A stretch of 15,487 nucleotides of DNA from CAZONU01 sp965370045 (GCA_965370045.1 CBDUSI010000106.1:1-15487); one strand, 5' to 3'; shown: positions 7,470-14,535, numbered from the stretch's first letter. Made by a program: numbers and translations. Notes: a model not told the origin generated them from the sequence alone.

Positions 7470-8486
7470 CTACCCCAGCAGCTCGGCGATCTCCACTTTG
7501 CGGCCGCCTTCGGCCGAGCTCTTGATGGCCGCTTCGGAGACGGCGACGACCTTGACCGACTCGTCCCCGTCGGTCTCGAAGGGCGCGCCGGTCAGCAGCG
7601 ACTCTCCGTAGGCGTCGAGGACCTCCACCAACGCGGCGTCCCCGGCGGACTCGGGCACCGCTATCTTCTCGAAGCTCTTGGCGCCCTCCTTCTTGAAGCG
7701 CAGGCCCCCGTCCTCACTGAGAATCGCGCTGTCGTTAAGCAGCACGCCCTCGGTGCCGTAGACGGCCATCCGCGTGTAGCCGGGCACCACGTAGTGGGCG
7801 TGCAGCGAAGCGGTCACGTCCCCATAGCCGATGGTGGTCACAGTGCAATCCACGTTGTCGCTAAGGCCCAGGACGTTGCGGTGATGGGACTCAACCCACA
7901 CCGGGTCACCCAACCAGCTCATGCAGGTGTCGATGAGGTGCACGCCTAGCTGGGTCATGGGCGCGGCCGGGCAGCGTCCGGGATCGCGCTTCCAGCGGTC
8001 CGGCGCGAAGCTCTTGCTGGTGGAGTGGGAGGTGTACATCTCGACGCTGAGCACCTGGCCCAGCTCTCCGCCTTTGACCATGTCGCGGATCTTGCGGCTG
8101 ACCGGTCCGAAGCGATGCAGGTGCTTGACGGCCAGGAGCACGCCCTTCTCCTTGAAGGCCTTGATGAGCTGCCGGGCCTCGGCCACCGTGTTGGTCATGG
8201 GCTTCTCGACCAGGATAGACTTGCCGGCCTCGGCGGCGGGCAGGCCGTACTCCACGTGCAGGTAGTTGGGGTTGATGACCAGCACCCCGTCGATGGGCTC
8301 GGCGAGCATCTCCTCGTAGCTCCCGCAGAGCTTGCTGGGCAACTCTTCTTGCGAGCGCTCGATGCTCTCCTGGCTGCGGCTCCAGATGGCGGCCAGCTCA
8401 AGCTTCCGGCACTTGGTCAGCCCGCGGCGCACGATGTTGCCGTAGCCACGCAGCCCGATCATCCCGACTTTCGCCTTCTCAGACAC
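7470..8486 (-). CDS. Gfo/Idh/MocA family NAD(P)-dependent oxidoreductase
   Basis: This 338-aa protein matches the two-domain architecture and length of the family, which oxidises or reduces hydroxyls on sugars, inositols and related compounds. The Rossmann motif GLRGYG is at residues 11-16, following VGMI. The family Lys is in VEKPMTN (EKP 94-96). The substrate-domain motif GVHLIDTCMSWLG (181-193) gives H183 and D186, where the family usually has GxHxxD. The C-terminal half is the typical beta-sheet domain (SVEMYTS..., YGTEGVLL). The start is GTG 8486, chosen because AAGGAG lies 9 nt upstream and MSEKAKVGMIG is a typical N-terminus. It follows the methyltransferase by 60 nt on the same strand. 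With its own strong ribosome binding site it may be read through from the upstream operon or be independent. Its function suggests kinship with the sugar operon on the other strand rather than with the modification operon. Confidence 0.93.
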   Translation of the reverse strand: MSEKAKVGMIGLRGYGNIVRRGLTKCRKLELAAIWSRSQESIERSQEELPSKLCGSYEEMLAEPIDGVLVINPNYLHVEYGLPAAEAGKSILVEKPMTNTVAEARQLIKAFKEKGVLLAVKHLHRFGPVSRKIRDMVKGGELGQVLSVEMYTSHSTSKSFAPDRWKRDPGRCPAAPMTQLGVHLIDTCMSWLGDPVWVESHHRNVLGLSDNVDCTVTTIGYGDVTASLHAHYVVPGYTRMAVYGTEGVLLNDSAILSEDGGLRFKKEGAKSFEKIAVPESAGDAALVEVLDAYGESLLTGAPFETDGDESVKVVAVSEAAIKSSAEGGRKVEIAELLG

Positions 8487-8495
8487 TGCGACGCT

Positions 8496-8501
8496 CTCCT
8501 T
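8496..8501 (-). promoter_or_regulatory. Ribosome binding site deciding the GTG start of the Gfo/Idh/MocA gene
   Basis: On the minus strand, AAGGAG ends 9 nt before GTG 8486. It is a strong match at good spacing and supports the GTG start. Confidence 0.65.
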
Positions 8502-8546
8502 TCAGATCGTGGACTACGCCCAGGAATAGCACTCGCCATTCAATAA

Positions 8547-9209
8547 TCAAGTGGCGGTCGCCAGGAACCAGAAATACGGCAGGAACAGGAACTCCAATTC
8601 GCCGGACGCTTCCATGAGTTCCGGCGCGGCGAACTCCGAATCGGACCGACCGGCCTCCAGAGGGCGCGCGGGGTGCAGGCCGCACTTCACCTCGAAACCT
8701 GCGCGGCGCAGAACTCCGCCGAGCTTCCTGCCGGCGTGAACGTCGGCGCCCTCGGCGGTGAGCCTCGCGGCGAGTTCGGAAAGCCCCCCGCGCTCAGCGG
8801 GATGTTCGATGGCGCCGCCGTAGTCCGGCTCGGCAGAAGCCACCAGGCGCCCATCGGGAGCCAGCACGCGCCGGACTTCGGCGGTCACTTCCTCCAGCGG
8901 CCCGGCCCACATGAAGAACATCTGGGCGAGGACTAGCTCGAAACAGGCGTCAGGGAACGGCAGCGCCCCGGCCCGGGCGGCGACGCGCCGGCCGGTGCCC
9001 AGACGGAGAATCTCCACGTCGCAGTCGAGGCCCACTGCGAAGCCCGCCGCCCGGCGGTCGAGCTCCGGAAGCGTCTCGCAGCTTCCCGCGCCGAGGTCCA
9101 GGACTCGTTTTCTGGAACCGATATCCGCCTCGCGCAGCAGCCGGCCGCGCTGGCCGGCGAACCAGGCCGCCTGGCGGCGGTAGACTTTCCGGAGATCTTC
9201 GGGGACCAA
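8547..9209 (-). CDS. Class I SAM-dependent methyltransferase
   Basis: This is about 220 aa with a Rossmann-type methyltransferase fold (UbiE/Methyltransf_11-like). Motif I is VLDLGAGSCE (about 36-45), the acidic residue after strand 2 is D62 in GLDCD, and the later blocks are ALPFPDACFELVLAQ and VRRVLAPDGRLVASAEPDY. The methyl acceptor is unknown. I place the start at TTG 9209, 10 nt after the stop of the DUF2207-like gene, because family sequence begins at PEDLRKVY. The frame is open further upstream (GTG at 9245, 9293 and 9299), but there it reads only Ala/Pro/Arg repeats out of frame with the Cys-Ala tail of the upstream gene. No good Shine-Dalgarno distinguishes these starts, so the 5' end is uncertain. 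The tight spacing makes it the last gene of the radical SAM operon, so it could act on the same substrate or be an unrelated passenger. Confidence 0.85.
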   Translation of the reverse strand: MVPEDLRKVYRRQAAWFAGQRGRLLREADIGSRKRVLDLGAGSCETLPELDRRAAGFAVGLDCDVEILRLGTGRRVAARAGALPFPDACFELVLAQMFFMWAGPLEEVTAEVRRVLAPDGRLVASAEPDYGGAIEHPAERGGLSELAARLTAEGADVHAGRKLGGVLRRAGFEVKCGLHPARPLEAGRSDSEFAAPELMEASGELEFLFLPYFWFLATAT

Positions 9210-9219
9210 GATCGGCCGG

Positions 9220-11070
9220 CTACCTGCCGCCGCCCGCGCAGGCACAGGCGCAGGCGCAGCCCGCGCAGGCGCAACCGCCGCCGCCGCCGCCACCCCCACT
9301 GCTCTGGGCCATGGACTCCAGCGTCTCGCTGGTGAACTTGTCGAAGCCGGAGAGGTCCAGGCCGCCCTTGCCGGTGGTGCTCAGCGAGTCGAGCGAACCG
9401 GCCAGGTCGTTGCTCATGGTTTCCATGCGCCCGGTCATTGAGTTGACCACGTCGCCGAAGGAGCTCTCCGGGCCGCTGAACTCCGGGGTAGGTCCCGCGC
9501 CGCCGCCATCAAAGGCCCTGCCGCCCCCGCCCCCGTAGCTGTACGTCCCGTAGGGCCGGCCGTACCACCACCAGGGATGGTAGTGATACCCGCCGCCGCC
9601 CAGGCCGCGCATCCCGCCCGACCAATCGTCGTCGAGCATCAGCCAGTCGAGGGCCTTGTCGGCCTTCTTGAAGCGGGCCTCATAGTCGCTCTCGGCCTTG
9701 AGCTGCTTCCAGGCCCGGCTCACGATGTACCCGTAATAGTCGCGGGTCTTGGCCAGGTCGAAGCCGCCCATGGCCCCGACCACCTGCTTGACGAGCTGGT
9801 CGAAGGGCTTCGAGAGCCGCATCTCCTCCACCGGCTTGAAATGCTGGGCCTTGAAGGCCTTGATGAAGCCCGGCTCGTAGGCCCAGAGATTGACCGGAGC
9901 GTCCCCGGGAAGCAGCCACATCCCGGGGCTCTTCTCCTTGCCGTTGACCTCCAGCATCAGGGGCTGCTTGCTCTTGATGGTCAGGACGCCCTTCTTGGCC
10001 AGGGCGAAGACGGTCATGGTCAGGATCTTGTGCAGGGGTACCTCCAGGAGCACCGCGGCCTCCACGGCGGTCAGCCCGCGCTTGATGCCCCCGCCCTCCC
10101 GGCAGAGCTTCGCCGGGAAGTAGTGCTCCCTGCGCCTCCTGCGGAAGACGTACGCGAGAACGCCCAGCGCCAGCAGCACCGGGTAGAGCGCCAGGTGCAA
10201 CCCGGGACTCTTGTACATGCCGATGCACAGGGCAATGGTCAGGACCAGGAACACCGACCAGCCGGTGCCGCGCGTCGTCGTGAAGAAAATGATGCCGAAG
10301 GCTATCAGGACGATGATGGCGCTGACCAGCTGGGCCCGGAGGCTCCCCGCCCACCAGTCGTAGAACTCGTCCCAGACGGTCCGCGGGATGGCCTTGTCAA
10401 CGTACTCCTTGGGGAAGGACACGCTGAAAGTATGCTGACGGGTGAAGCGCACCTTGCGCACCCAAGCCACGGAGGCAAACTCTTCATTCTCAAAGACGCC
10501 CTTCCGCCAGCCCGCATCGGTCTTCTTGTGCCAGACGATTCGGTCCTTGACCGCCGGGTAGTCGACCTTGGGAACCGGCAGCTTGTAGCGAACACGGAGA
10601 TCAGTAATGCCATGAACAAAGTTCTCGTCGAACCAAGTAGTCCCGAAGCGGAACGAGGCCTGCCGCTTGGGATCGGTGGAGTCCTCGTAAACCATGCCGT
10701 GGCTGCGCCCGGTGAACTCGAAGGCCCCCTCTTTGCCCGGCGGGATGGCGCCGGCGCCGAGGGGTATCTCATAGGCATTGTCAACGTACTGGGAGCGGCG
10801 GATGCTGCGCACCGGGATATTGTTACCGTTAATGGCCGCCGACACAGCCTGGTGGCTCTTGCTGGGCATACCGATGTCCACGATGTCAATGGGCCGGGCG
10901 CCGGCCCGGCAGCGGAAGGTTATCGCGTAGTGGATCAGCGCCGAGCCGGACCTCTCGACCGTGACCGTGACCGTGGCCTTGGGCACTTCGAAACTGTAAT
11001 TGCCGGCCAGAGCCCGGCCCGCGGGCGCCAGGCCCAGGGCCAGGAGCAGCGCGAGCGCGATTCTTCTCAT
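9220..11070 (-). CDS. DUF2207-like membrane protein with a Cys-Ala C-terminal tail
   Basis: This 616-aa protein begins with a signal peptide (about 1-22, RRIALALLLALGLAPAGRALA). An extracytoplasmic beta-rich domain follows (about 23-245; NYSFEVPKATVTVTVERSG resembles the DUF2207/YciQ N-terminus). Three membrane helices lie at about 247-263, 271-286 and 291-309, then the basic stop RRRRR (310-314). A helical segment near GLTAVEAAVLLEV...ALAKKGVLTIKS resembles the winged-helix-like part of DUF2207 proteins. A Gly/Trp/Tyr-rich stretch (GGGGYHYHPWWWYGRPYG) precedes a Ser/Thr linker. The last residues are eight Gly (592-599), then CACAGCACACACA (600-612), then GGGR. By positive-inside reasoning the C-terminal half is cytosolic. 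The ATG lies 6 nt after the radical SAM stop, with GGAGGG 10 nt upstream, so the two genes are translated together. The molecular role of DUF2207 proteins is unknown to me. The tail could be a modification substrate or a metal-binding site. Confidence 0.85.
   Translation of the reverse strand: MRRIALALLLALGLAPAGRALAGNYSFEVPKATVTVTVERSGSALIHYAITFRCRAGARPIDIVDIGMPSKSHQAVSAAINGNNIPVRSIRRSQYVDNAYEIPLGAGAIPPGKEGAFEFTGRSHGMVYEDSTDPKRQASFRFGTTWFDENFVHGITDLRVRYKLPVPKVDYPAVKDRIVWHKKTDAGWRKGVFENEEFASVAWVRKVRFTRQHTFSVSFPKEYVDKAIPRTVWDEFYDWWAGSLRAQLVSAIIVLIAFGIIFFTTTRGTGWSVFLVLTIALCIGMYKSPGLHLALYPVLLALGVLAYVFRRRRREHYFPAKLCREGGGIKRGLTAVEAAVLLEVPLHKILTMTVFALAKKGVLTIKSKQPLMLEVNGKEKSPGMWLLPGDAPVNLWAYEPGFIKAFKAQHFKPVEEMRLSKPFDQLVKQVVGAMGGFDLAKTRDYYGYIVSRAWKQLKAESDYEARFKKADKALDWLMLDDDWSGGMRGLGGGGYHYHPWWWYGRPYGTYSYGGGGGRAFDGGGAGPTPEFSGPESSFGDVVNSMTGRMETMSNDLAGSLDSLSTTGKGGLDLSGFDKFTSETLESMAQSSGGGGGGGGCACAGCACACACAGGGR
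9223..9297 (-). other. Gly8 / Cys-Ala / GGGR tail, candidate modification core
   Basis: This codes for residues 592-616 of the DUF2207-like protein: eight Gly, CACAGCACACACA with six Cys alternating with Ala (one Gly interrupts), then GGGR at the very end. The DNA is a near-hexameric repeat of TGCGCC units, so some of the regularity could come from repeat expansion. However, the reading keeps Cys at every second place. That the adjacent PqqD/radical SAM/SPASM enzyme acts on it is inference. Confidence 0.6.
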
Positions 11071-11076
11071 GACCCG

Positions 11077-12441
11077 CTAGCCCTCCGAGCTCGAATCGGC
11101 GCACAGGAAGCGGTCCCCGGAGTTCAGCGGACAGCCCGAGCCGCAGACCTCGAAGTCCGGGCACTCCCGGCAGTCGTCGGGCACCGCGTTGCGGCCGCGG
11201 ATTTCCTTGAAGAGCGGGCTTTGCCATATATCTGACCACTCGTCGCGGAGGATGTTCCCGGCAGGCTGGTAATAGCTCTGGCAGGGGATCACCGTGCCGT
11301 CGGGCTCGATGCAGACGTTGTACTCCGCGGCGGTGCAGCGCTTGTAGCCCACCCCGTGCATGGTGGGGTTGAGCTTGCAGTAGTGGGTCGGCGAGTACCA
11401 GATGAAGCGCATGCCCAGTTCCCGGGCCTTGCTGGTCACCAGGCCGAGGATGGGCTCCAGTTCGGTCTCCTCGATGCCCAGCCCGCTTTCGGGGGCCTTG
11501 CCGGTGTAGATGATCGAGTTCATGGCGAACTGGCGGACGTCCAACTCCTTGAGGAACTCCAGGGTCTTCTCCACCCCGTCGACGTTCAGGCTGCACAGCG
11601 TGGTGTTGGTCACCAGATAGATGTCATCGTCGATGGCGTTCCGAATGCCCTGGACGGTCTCCTTCCAGGCGCCGGGCAGGCCGACCATCTCATCGTGGAC
11701 CTTCTCGTCGTGGCTTTCGAGCGTAATCTGCACGTGGTCCAGCCCCGCGGCGCAGAGCTTGCGGACGTACTCTCTGTCGGCCAGCTTGCGCCCGTTGGTC
11801 AACAGCCCGGTGATCATCCCGATGTCCTCGGCCTTCTCGATCATCTCGACCAGGTACGGGCTCATCGTGGCCTCGCCGCCCGTAAAACACACATGGGGCA
11901 CGCCCGCGTCCCAGAGCTTCCCGAGGACCTGCTTCCACTCTTCCAGCCCCAGCGGCTTGATCTCGTCCGGCTTGCGGGCCACGTAGCAGTGCTGGCACTT
12001 GTTGTTGCACTCGTAGGTCAGGGCCAGGTCCGCGCGATAAGGCGCGCTGACTTTCCGGCCGAAGGGCTGCACCGTGGGCGCGTCCACGTTCATTATCGGG
12101 CAAGCGTCCTCGGTGGTTTCCAGGTGCCGGATCACCTGGTCTATCTTGTCATAGTCCGCCTCCACGTCGCCAGCCTTGGCCCTGTACCGCTTGCGCACCA
12201 GGGCGACGGCGGCCGCCTTGCCCTTCCCGTCGAGGACGTGCTTCATAAGTTCAGCGGCTGTGGCGTTGAGGTGCAGCACTCCCGCGGCGTTGACGGTCAG
12301 GAGGCCCTGGCCGTCGGGGTCCACCCGCAGATGCAGGCGCATCTCGCGGTCGGCCAGTTCCCGGCGATAGTGGTAGATGCCCGGCTTGACGCCCTCCGCA
12401 CCGGCGAAGAGCCTGCGAAACTTCTCGCGAAAGCCTACCAC
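11077..12441 (-). CDS. PqqD-like / radical SAM / SPASM peptide-modifying enzyme
   Basis: This 454-aa protein has an N-terminal PqqD-like domain (about 36-110; LLTVNAAGVLHLNATAAEL, then LDG and a helical part), the fold used as a RiPP recognition element. The radical SAM core follows, with CNNKCQHC giving C145, C149 and C152 (CxxxCxxC, the SAM-binding [4Fe-4S] cluster) and the SAM-contacting FTGGEATMSP. The C-terminal SPASM domain matches its consensus: C369, then G382 with GX4C to C387, then C424-X2-C427-X5-C433-X3-C437, a gap, and C447, enough for two auxiliary clusters. C377 is extra. Enzymes with this architecture usually modify ribosomal peptides or proteins (thioether or C-C bonds, maturation of Cys-containing substrates). 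The GTG 12441 start overlaps the upstream stop by 7 nt (GTGGTAG), with GAGGAGG 7 nt before it. The longer frame to 12699 is an out-of-frame reading of the upstream gene. The next gene, 6 nt away, carries the probable substrate tail. Confidence 0.9.
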   Translation of the reverse strand: MVGFREKFRRLFAGAEGVKPGIYHYRRELADREMRLHLRVDPDGQGLLTVNAAGVLHLNATAAELMKHVLDGKGKAAAVALVRKRYRAKAGDVEADYDKIDQVIRHLETTEDACPIMNVDAPTVQPFGRKVSAPYRADLALTYECNNKCQHCYVARKPDEIKPLGLEEWKQVLGKLWDAGVPHVCFTGGEATMSPYLVEMIEKAEDIGMITGLLTNGRKLADREYVRKLCAAGLDHVQITLESHDEKVHDEMVGLPGAWKETVQGIRNAIDDDIYLVTNTTLCSLNVDGVEKTLEFLKELDVRQFAMNSIIYTGKAPESGLGIEETELEPILGLVTSKARELGMRFIWYSPTHYCKLNPTMHGVGYKRCTAAEYNVCIEPDGTVIPCQSYYQPAGNILRDEWSDIWQSPLFKEIRGRNAVPDDCRECPDFEVCGSGCPLNSGDRFLCADSSSEG

Positions 12442-12785
12442 TTGGGGGCCTCCTCGATCTGGTAGCTGGACTCGCAGTAGGGACAGTTGACGAAGACCGC
12501 GCCGGCCTGGACCGAGACGCTCTTGGGGTCCAGGGTCGCGCCGCAGTTGTTGCACTTCATCTCTTCGAGGGACACGTCCCCGGAAATGTCGATCTTCTGG
12601 GTGACTTCCACCTTCTGGTCGGGCAGCTTCATGCGCAGGACGTAGATCACGAAGCCCCCCGCGCCGATAAGCACCCCCGCAAACACGAAACGCTGCCACC
12701 TGCCCGAGGAAATCGCCGACAGGCAGAAGATCAGCCCCAGCAGAACCAACAGCCCCGCGAAACCGTAACCTATAACCTTCTTCAT
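12435..12785 (-). CDS. Small two-TM protein with a cytosolic zinc ribbon
   Basis: This 116-aa protein starts MKK and has two membrane helices (about 4-25, VIGYGFAGLLVLLGLIF..., and 33-50, FVFAGVLIGAGGFVIYVL). A soluble C-terminal segment carries a zinc ribbon formed by C78-x2-C81 (CNNC) and C101-x2-C104 (CPYC). Topology by positive-inside reasoning is N-in and C-in, so the zinc ribbon faces the cytosol. It resembles the small zinc-ribbon membrane protein of Bacillus ydjGHI-type operons (YdjG-like) in domain make-up, but I cannot confirm homology. It starts 18 nt after the SPFH gene with no clear Shine-Dalgarno, and its last 7 nt overlap the radical SAM GTG. It may anchor or recruit the neighbouring SPFH protein (inference). 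Confidence 0.82.
   Translation of the reverse strand: MKKVIGYGFAGLLVLLGLIFCLSAISSGRWQRFVFAGVLIGAGGFVIYVLRMKLPDQKVEVTQKIDISGDVSLEEMKCNNCGATLDPKSVSVQAGAVFVNCPYCESSYQIEEAPKW
12449..12455 (-). promoter_or_regulatory. Ribosome binding site deciding the radical SAM GTG start
   Basis: On the minus strand, GAGGAGG lies inside the 3' end of the zinc-ribbon gene and ends 7 nt before GTG 12441. It fixes the start and indicates stop-start translational coupling. Confidence 0.7.
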
Positions 12786-12803
12786 CGCGGCGCGCCCGGA
12801 GGG

Positions 12804-14006
12804 CTACTCCTTCTTCTCGGGCTCGGCCGGGGCCGCGGGCGGCTCAGCGGCCGGCGGGGCTTCGAGGTTCTGACCGCAATTGGCGCAGAACTTGCTCTCC
12901 GGCGGGCTGATCGCCTGGCAGGCCGGGCAGACCTCCGGGCCGATCTTCTCGCCGCAGCCCGCGCAGAACTTGCTGTTGGGGTCGATTTCCGCCTGGCACT
13001 TAGGACACTTGGCGACGGCCTCGCCGCCCAGCGGCTTGCCGCAGCCCGCGCAGAACTTGGCGGCCGCGGCGTTCTGGTGCCCGCAACCCGGACACAGCGC
13101 CACCCCGGTGGCCTGCGCCGCGCCCAGCTGTCCGCCCATGTAGCCCATCATCCCGGGCATCATGTGGCCCACGCCGAAGCCCAGGCCCAGGCCCATGCCC
13201 GCGCCCATCATCTGGCCGGCGGCGCCGCCCTCGCTGTCGGCGGCCTTCTCCAGAGTGTCGAAGGTCCGCTTCATGCGGTAGTTGTCCTGGCCCATGATGT
13301 CGATGTCCGCGCGCGTCGAGAGCGAGGCCTTGAGCTTCTGCACGGTTGGGTCGCTCTCGGGCACGTCGATGGACTGCAACAGGAAGTCGGTGATCTCCAG
13401 GCCGTACTTCCTGAAGTCCTCGGCGGTGCGGGCCTTGCCGACAGTGGAGACCTCCTCGAGGTAGGCGGCGATCTCGACCACCGAGACTTTCTGCTTGATG
13501 ATCACCTCGGCGATGTAGTCCTTGACCCGCGTGGTGATCGCGCCCTTGAGGTAGGTGCTGATGTCGTCCGTGGTGTACAGGCGGTTCTGCCCGCAGACCA
13601 CGGTCACGAAGGTCTTGGAGTCGGCCACGCGCAGCCCGAATATCCCGAAGCAGCGCAGCGGGACCAGCACGTTGAAACGCGGGTCCATCACCTGGATGGG
13701 CGCGCGGGTTCCGAACTTGAGGTCCGGCACGGTGCTCTTGCTCACGAAGTACACTTCCGCGGTGAAGGGCGTCTCGCCGCCGAAGGGCAGGTTTATCAGC
13801 GTGCGCAGGCCGGGCAGGTTGGCGGTCGAGAGCGTGTGTCGCCCGGGACCGAAGACGTCCAGCCCGCGCCCCTCGCGGAAGATCACCGCCTCCTGGGTCT
13901 CGTTGACGATGAGCTGGGTGGCGGTGGCCAGGTTGTCCTTGGGGAACTTCCAGACCAGGTCGCGAGGCGTGCCCTCGAACTTGACCCTGTCGATGAAAGC
14001 GGCCAT
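12804..14006 (-). CDS. SPFH-domain protein of the YdjI / virion core protein type with three C-terminal zinc ribbons
   Basis: This 400-aa protein has an SPFH (band 7) domain at about 30-235, recognisable as the B. subtilis YdjI type from TQLIVNETQEAVIFREG, LDVFGPGRHTLSTANLP, INLPFGGETPFTAEVYFV and VPLRCFGIFGLRV. SPFH proteins form membrane-associated scaffolds. There is no ordinary N-terminal TM helix, but a Met/Gly-rich hydrophobic stretch lies at 265-291. The C-terminus has three zinc ribbons: C305/C308 with C319/C322, C334/C337 with C348/C351, and C360/C363 with C374/C377, each of the FCAxCG type. An Ala/Pro/Glu tail ends in KKE. ATG 14006 lies 3 nt after the TAA of the upstream gene, with AAGGAGG at 14015-14021 (8-nt spacing). 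The context suggests a membrane-stress or membrane-domain complex. Confidence 0.92.
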   Translation of the reverse strand: MAAFIDRVKFEGTPRDLVWKFPKDNLATATQLIVNETQEAVIFREGRGLDVFGPGRHTLSTANLPGLRTLINLPFGGETPFTAEVYFVSKSTVPDLKFGTRAPIQVMDPRFNVLVPLRCFGIFGLRVADSKTFVTVVCGQNRLYTTDDISTYLKGAITTRVKDYIAEVIIKQKVSVVEIAAYLEEVSTVGKARTAEDFRKYGLEITDFLLQSIDVPESDPTVQKLKASLSTRADIDIMGQDNYRMKRTFDTLEKAADSEGGAAGQMMGAGMGLGLGFGVGHMMPGMMGYMGGQLGAAQATGVALCPGCGHQNAAAAKFCAGCGKPLGGEAVAKCPKCQAEIDPNSKFCAGCGEKIGPEVCPACQAISPPESKFCANCGQNLEAPPAAEPPAAPAEPEKKE

Positions 14007-14009
14007 GGG

Positions 14010-14531
14010 TTATTCCTCCTTCTCGCCGCTCTCGGCGGCGGCGACCAGCAGGCCCTTGCGCTCGTCGAACTGGCCCTCGAAGGCGCCCAGGACGCTCTCC
14101 AGCTTCTCGGGCCCGGACTCGGCGAACCCGCCGCCGGCGGCCTCGACCTCCTCCAGCTTGCCGAACATCTGGCGGTCGGCGGCCAGCAGGCGGGCCAGGT
14201 CCTCGGCGCGGATCTTGATCTTGGCGCTGATAGCGCTGTGGCCGTAATCGGCGAAGCGGACCTTGTTGGCGACCTTGTCCACCTGGTTGAGCAGGCCCTC
14301 CAGGGCGGAGAGCGCCACTCCGGCGCGAACGTCCTGGCCCGCGACCTTTATGGCCTTGTTCACCGGGCTCTTGACCTCCGAGAGGCGCCGGGCCAGCTCC
14401 TCCCGGATCATCTTGTCGGCCTCCCAGATAGTGGTGTTCTCGAGGTAGCCCCGGAAGGGGGCGACCTTCTCCATCAGCTTGGCCAGCCAGCCGCGGTCGG
14501 CCTTCATCCTCTCGGTCAGCTTGTCGTCCAT
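14010..14531 (-). CDS. Helical protein of unknown function, first gene of the SPFH/radical SAM operon
   Basis: This 173-aa protein appears entirely alpha-helical. It contains LAKLMEKVAPFRGYLEN, TTIWEADKMIREELARRLSEVK, a central LEGLLNQVDKVANKVRFADYGHSAI block, and an acidic tail ESGEKEE. I recall similar small proteins next to YdjI-type SPFH genes in other bacteria, with a conserved pattern of LxxxxDxxxxxxRxADYG, but I know no function or family name. There is no signal peptide or membrane segment. The start is ATG 14531, with AGGAGGT at 14536-14542. The frame extends 14 codons further up (to 14573), but the Shine-Dalgarno decides for 14531. The stop TAA is 3 nt before the SPFH ATG, so it is tightly co-transcribed with it. 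It is probably a partner of the SPFH protein (inference). Confidence 0.8.
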   Translation of the reverse strand: MDDKLTERMKADRGWLAKLMEKVAPFRGYLENTTIWEADKMIREELARRLSEVKSPVNKAIKVAGQDVRAGVALSALEGLLNQVDKVANKVRFADYGHSAISAKIKIRAEDLARLLAADRQMFGKLEEVEAAGGGFAESGPEKLESVLGAFEGQFDERKGLLVAAAESGEKEE

Positions 14532-14535
14532 CGTG

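Noticed and set aside
9223..9310. Short tandem repeat array, considered as a CRISPR-like or VNTR element
   Set aside because: The repeats are Gly and Cys-Ala codon repetition within the DUF2207-like gene. There are no spacers.
9577..11235. Plus-strand 552-codon frame opposite the DUF2207-like gene
   Set aside because: It is a shadow in G+C-rich DNA. The translation is rich in Gly, Ala, Arg and His with no family motif, while the minus strand encodes a protein with a signal peptide and membrane helices.
12442..12699. Longer radical SAM start giving 540 codons
   Set aside because: The extra 86 codons are an out-of-frame reading of the zinc-ribbon gene (Arg/Gly/Pro-rich). GTG 12441 has GAGGAGG at 7 nt.
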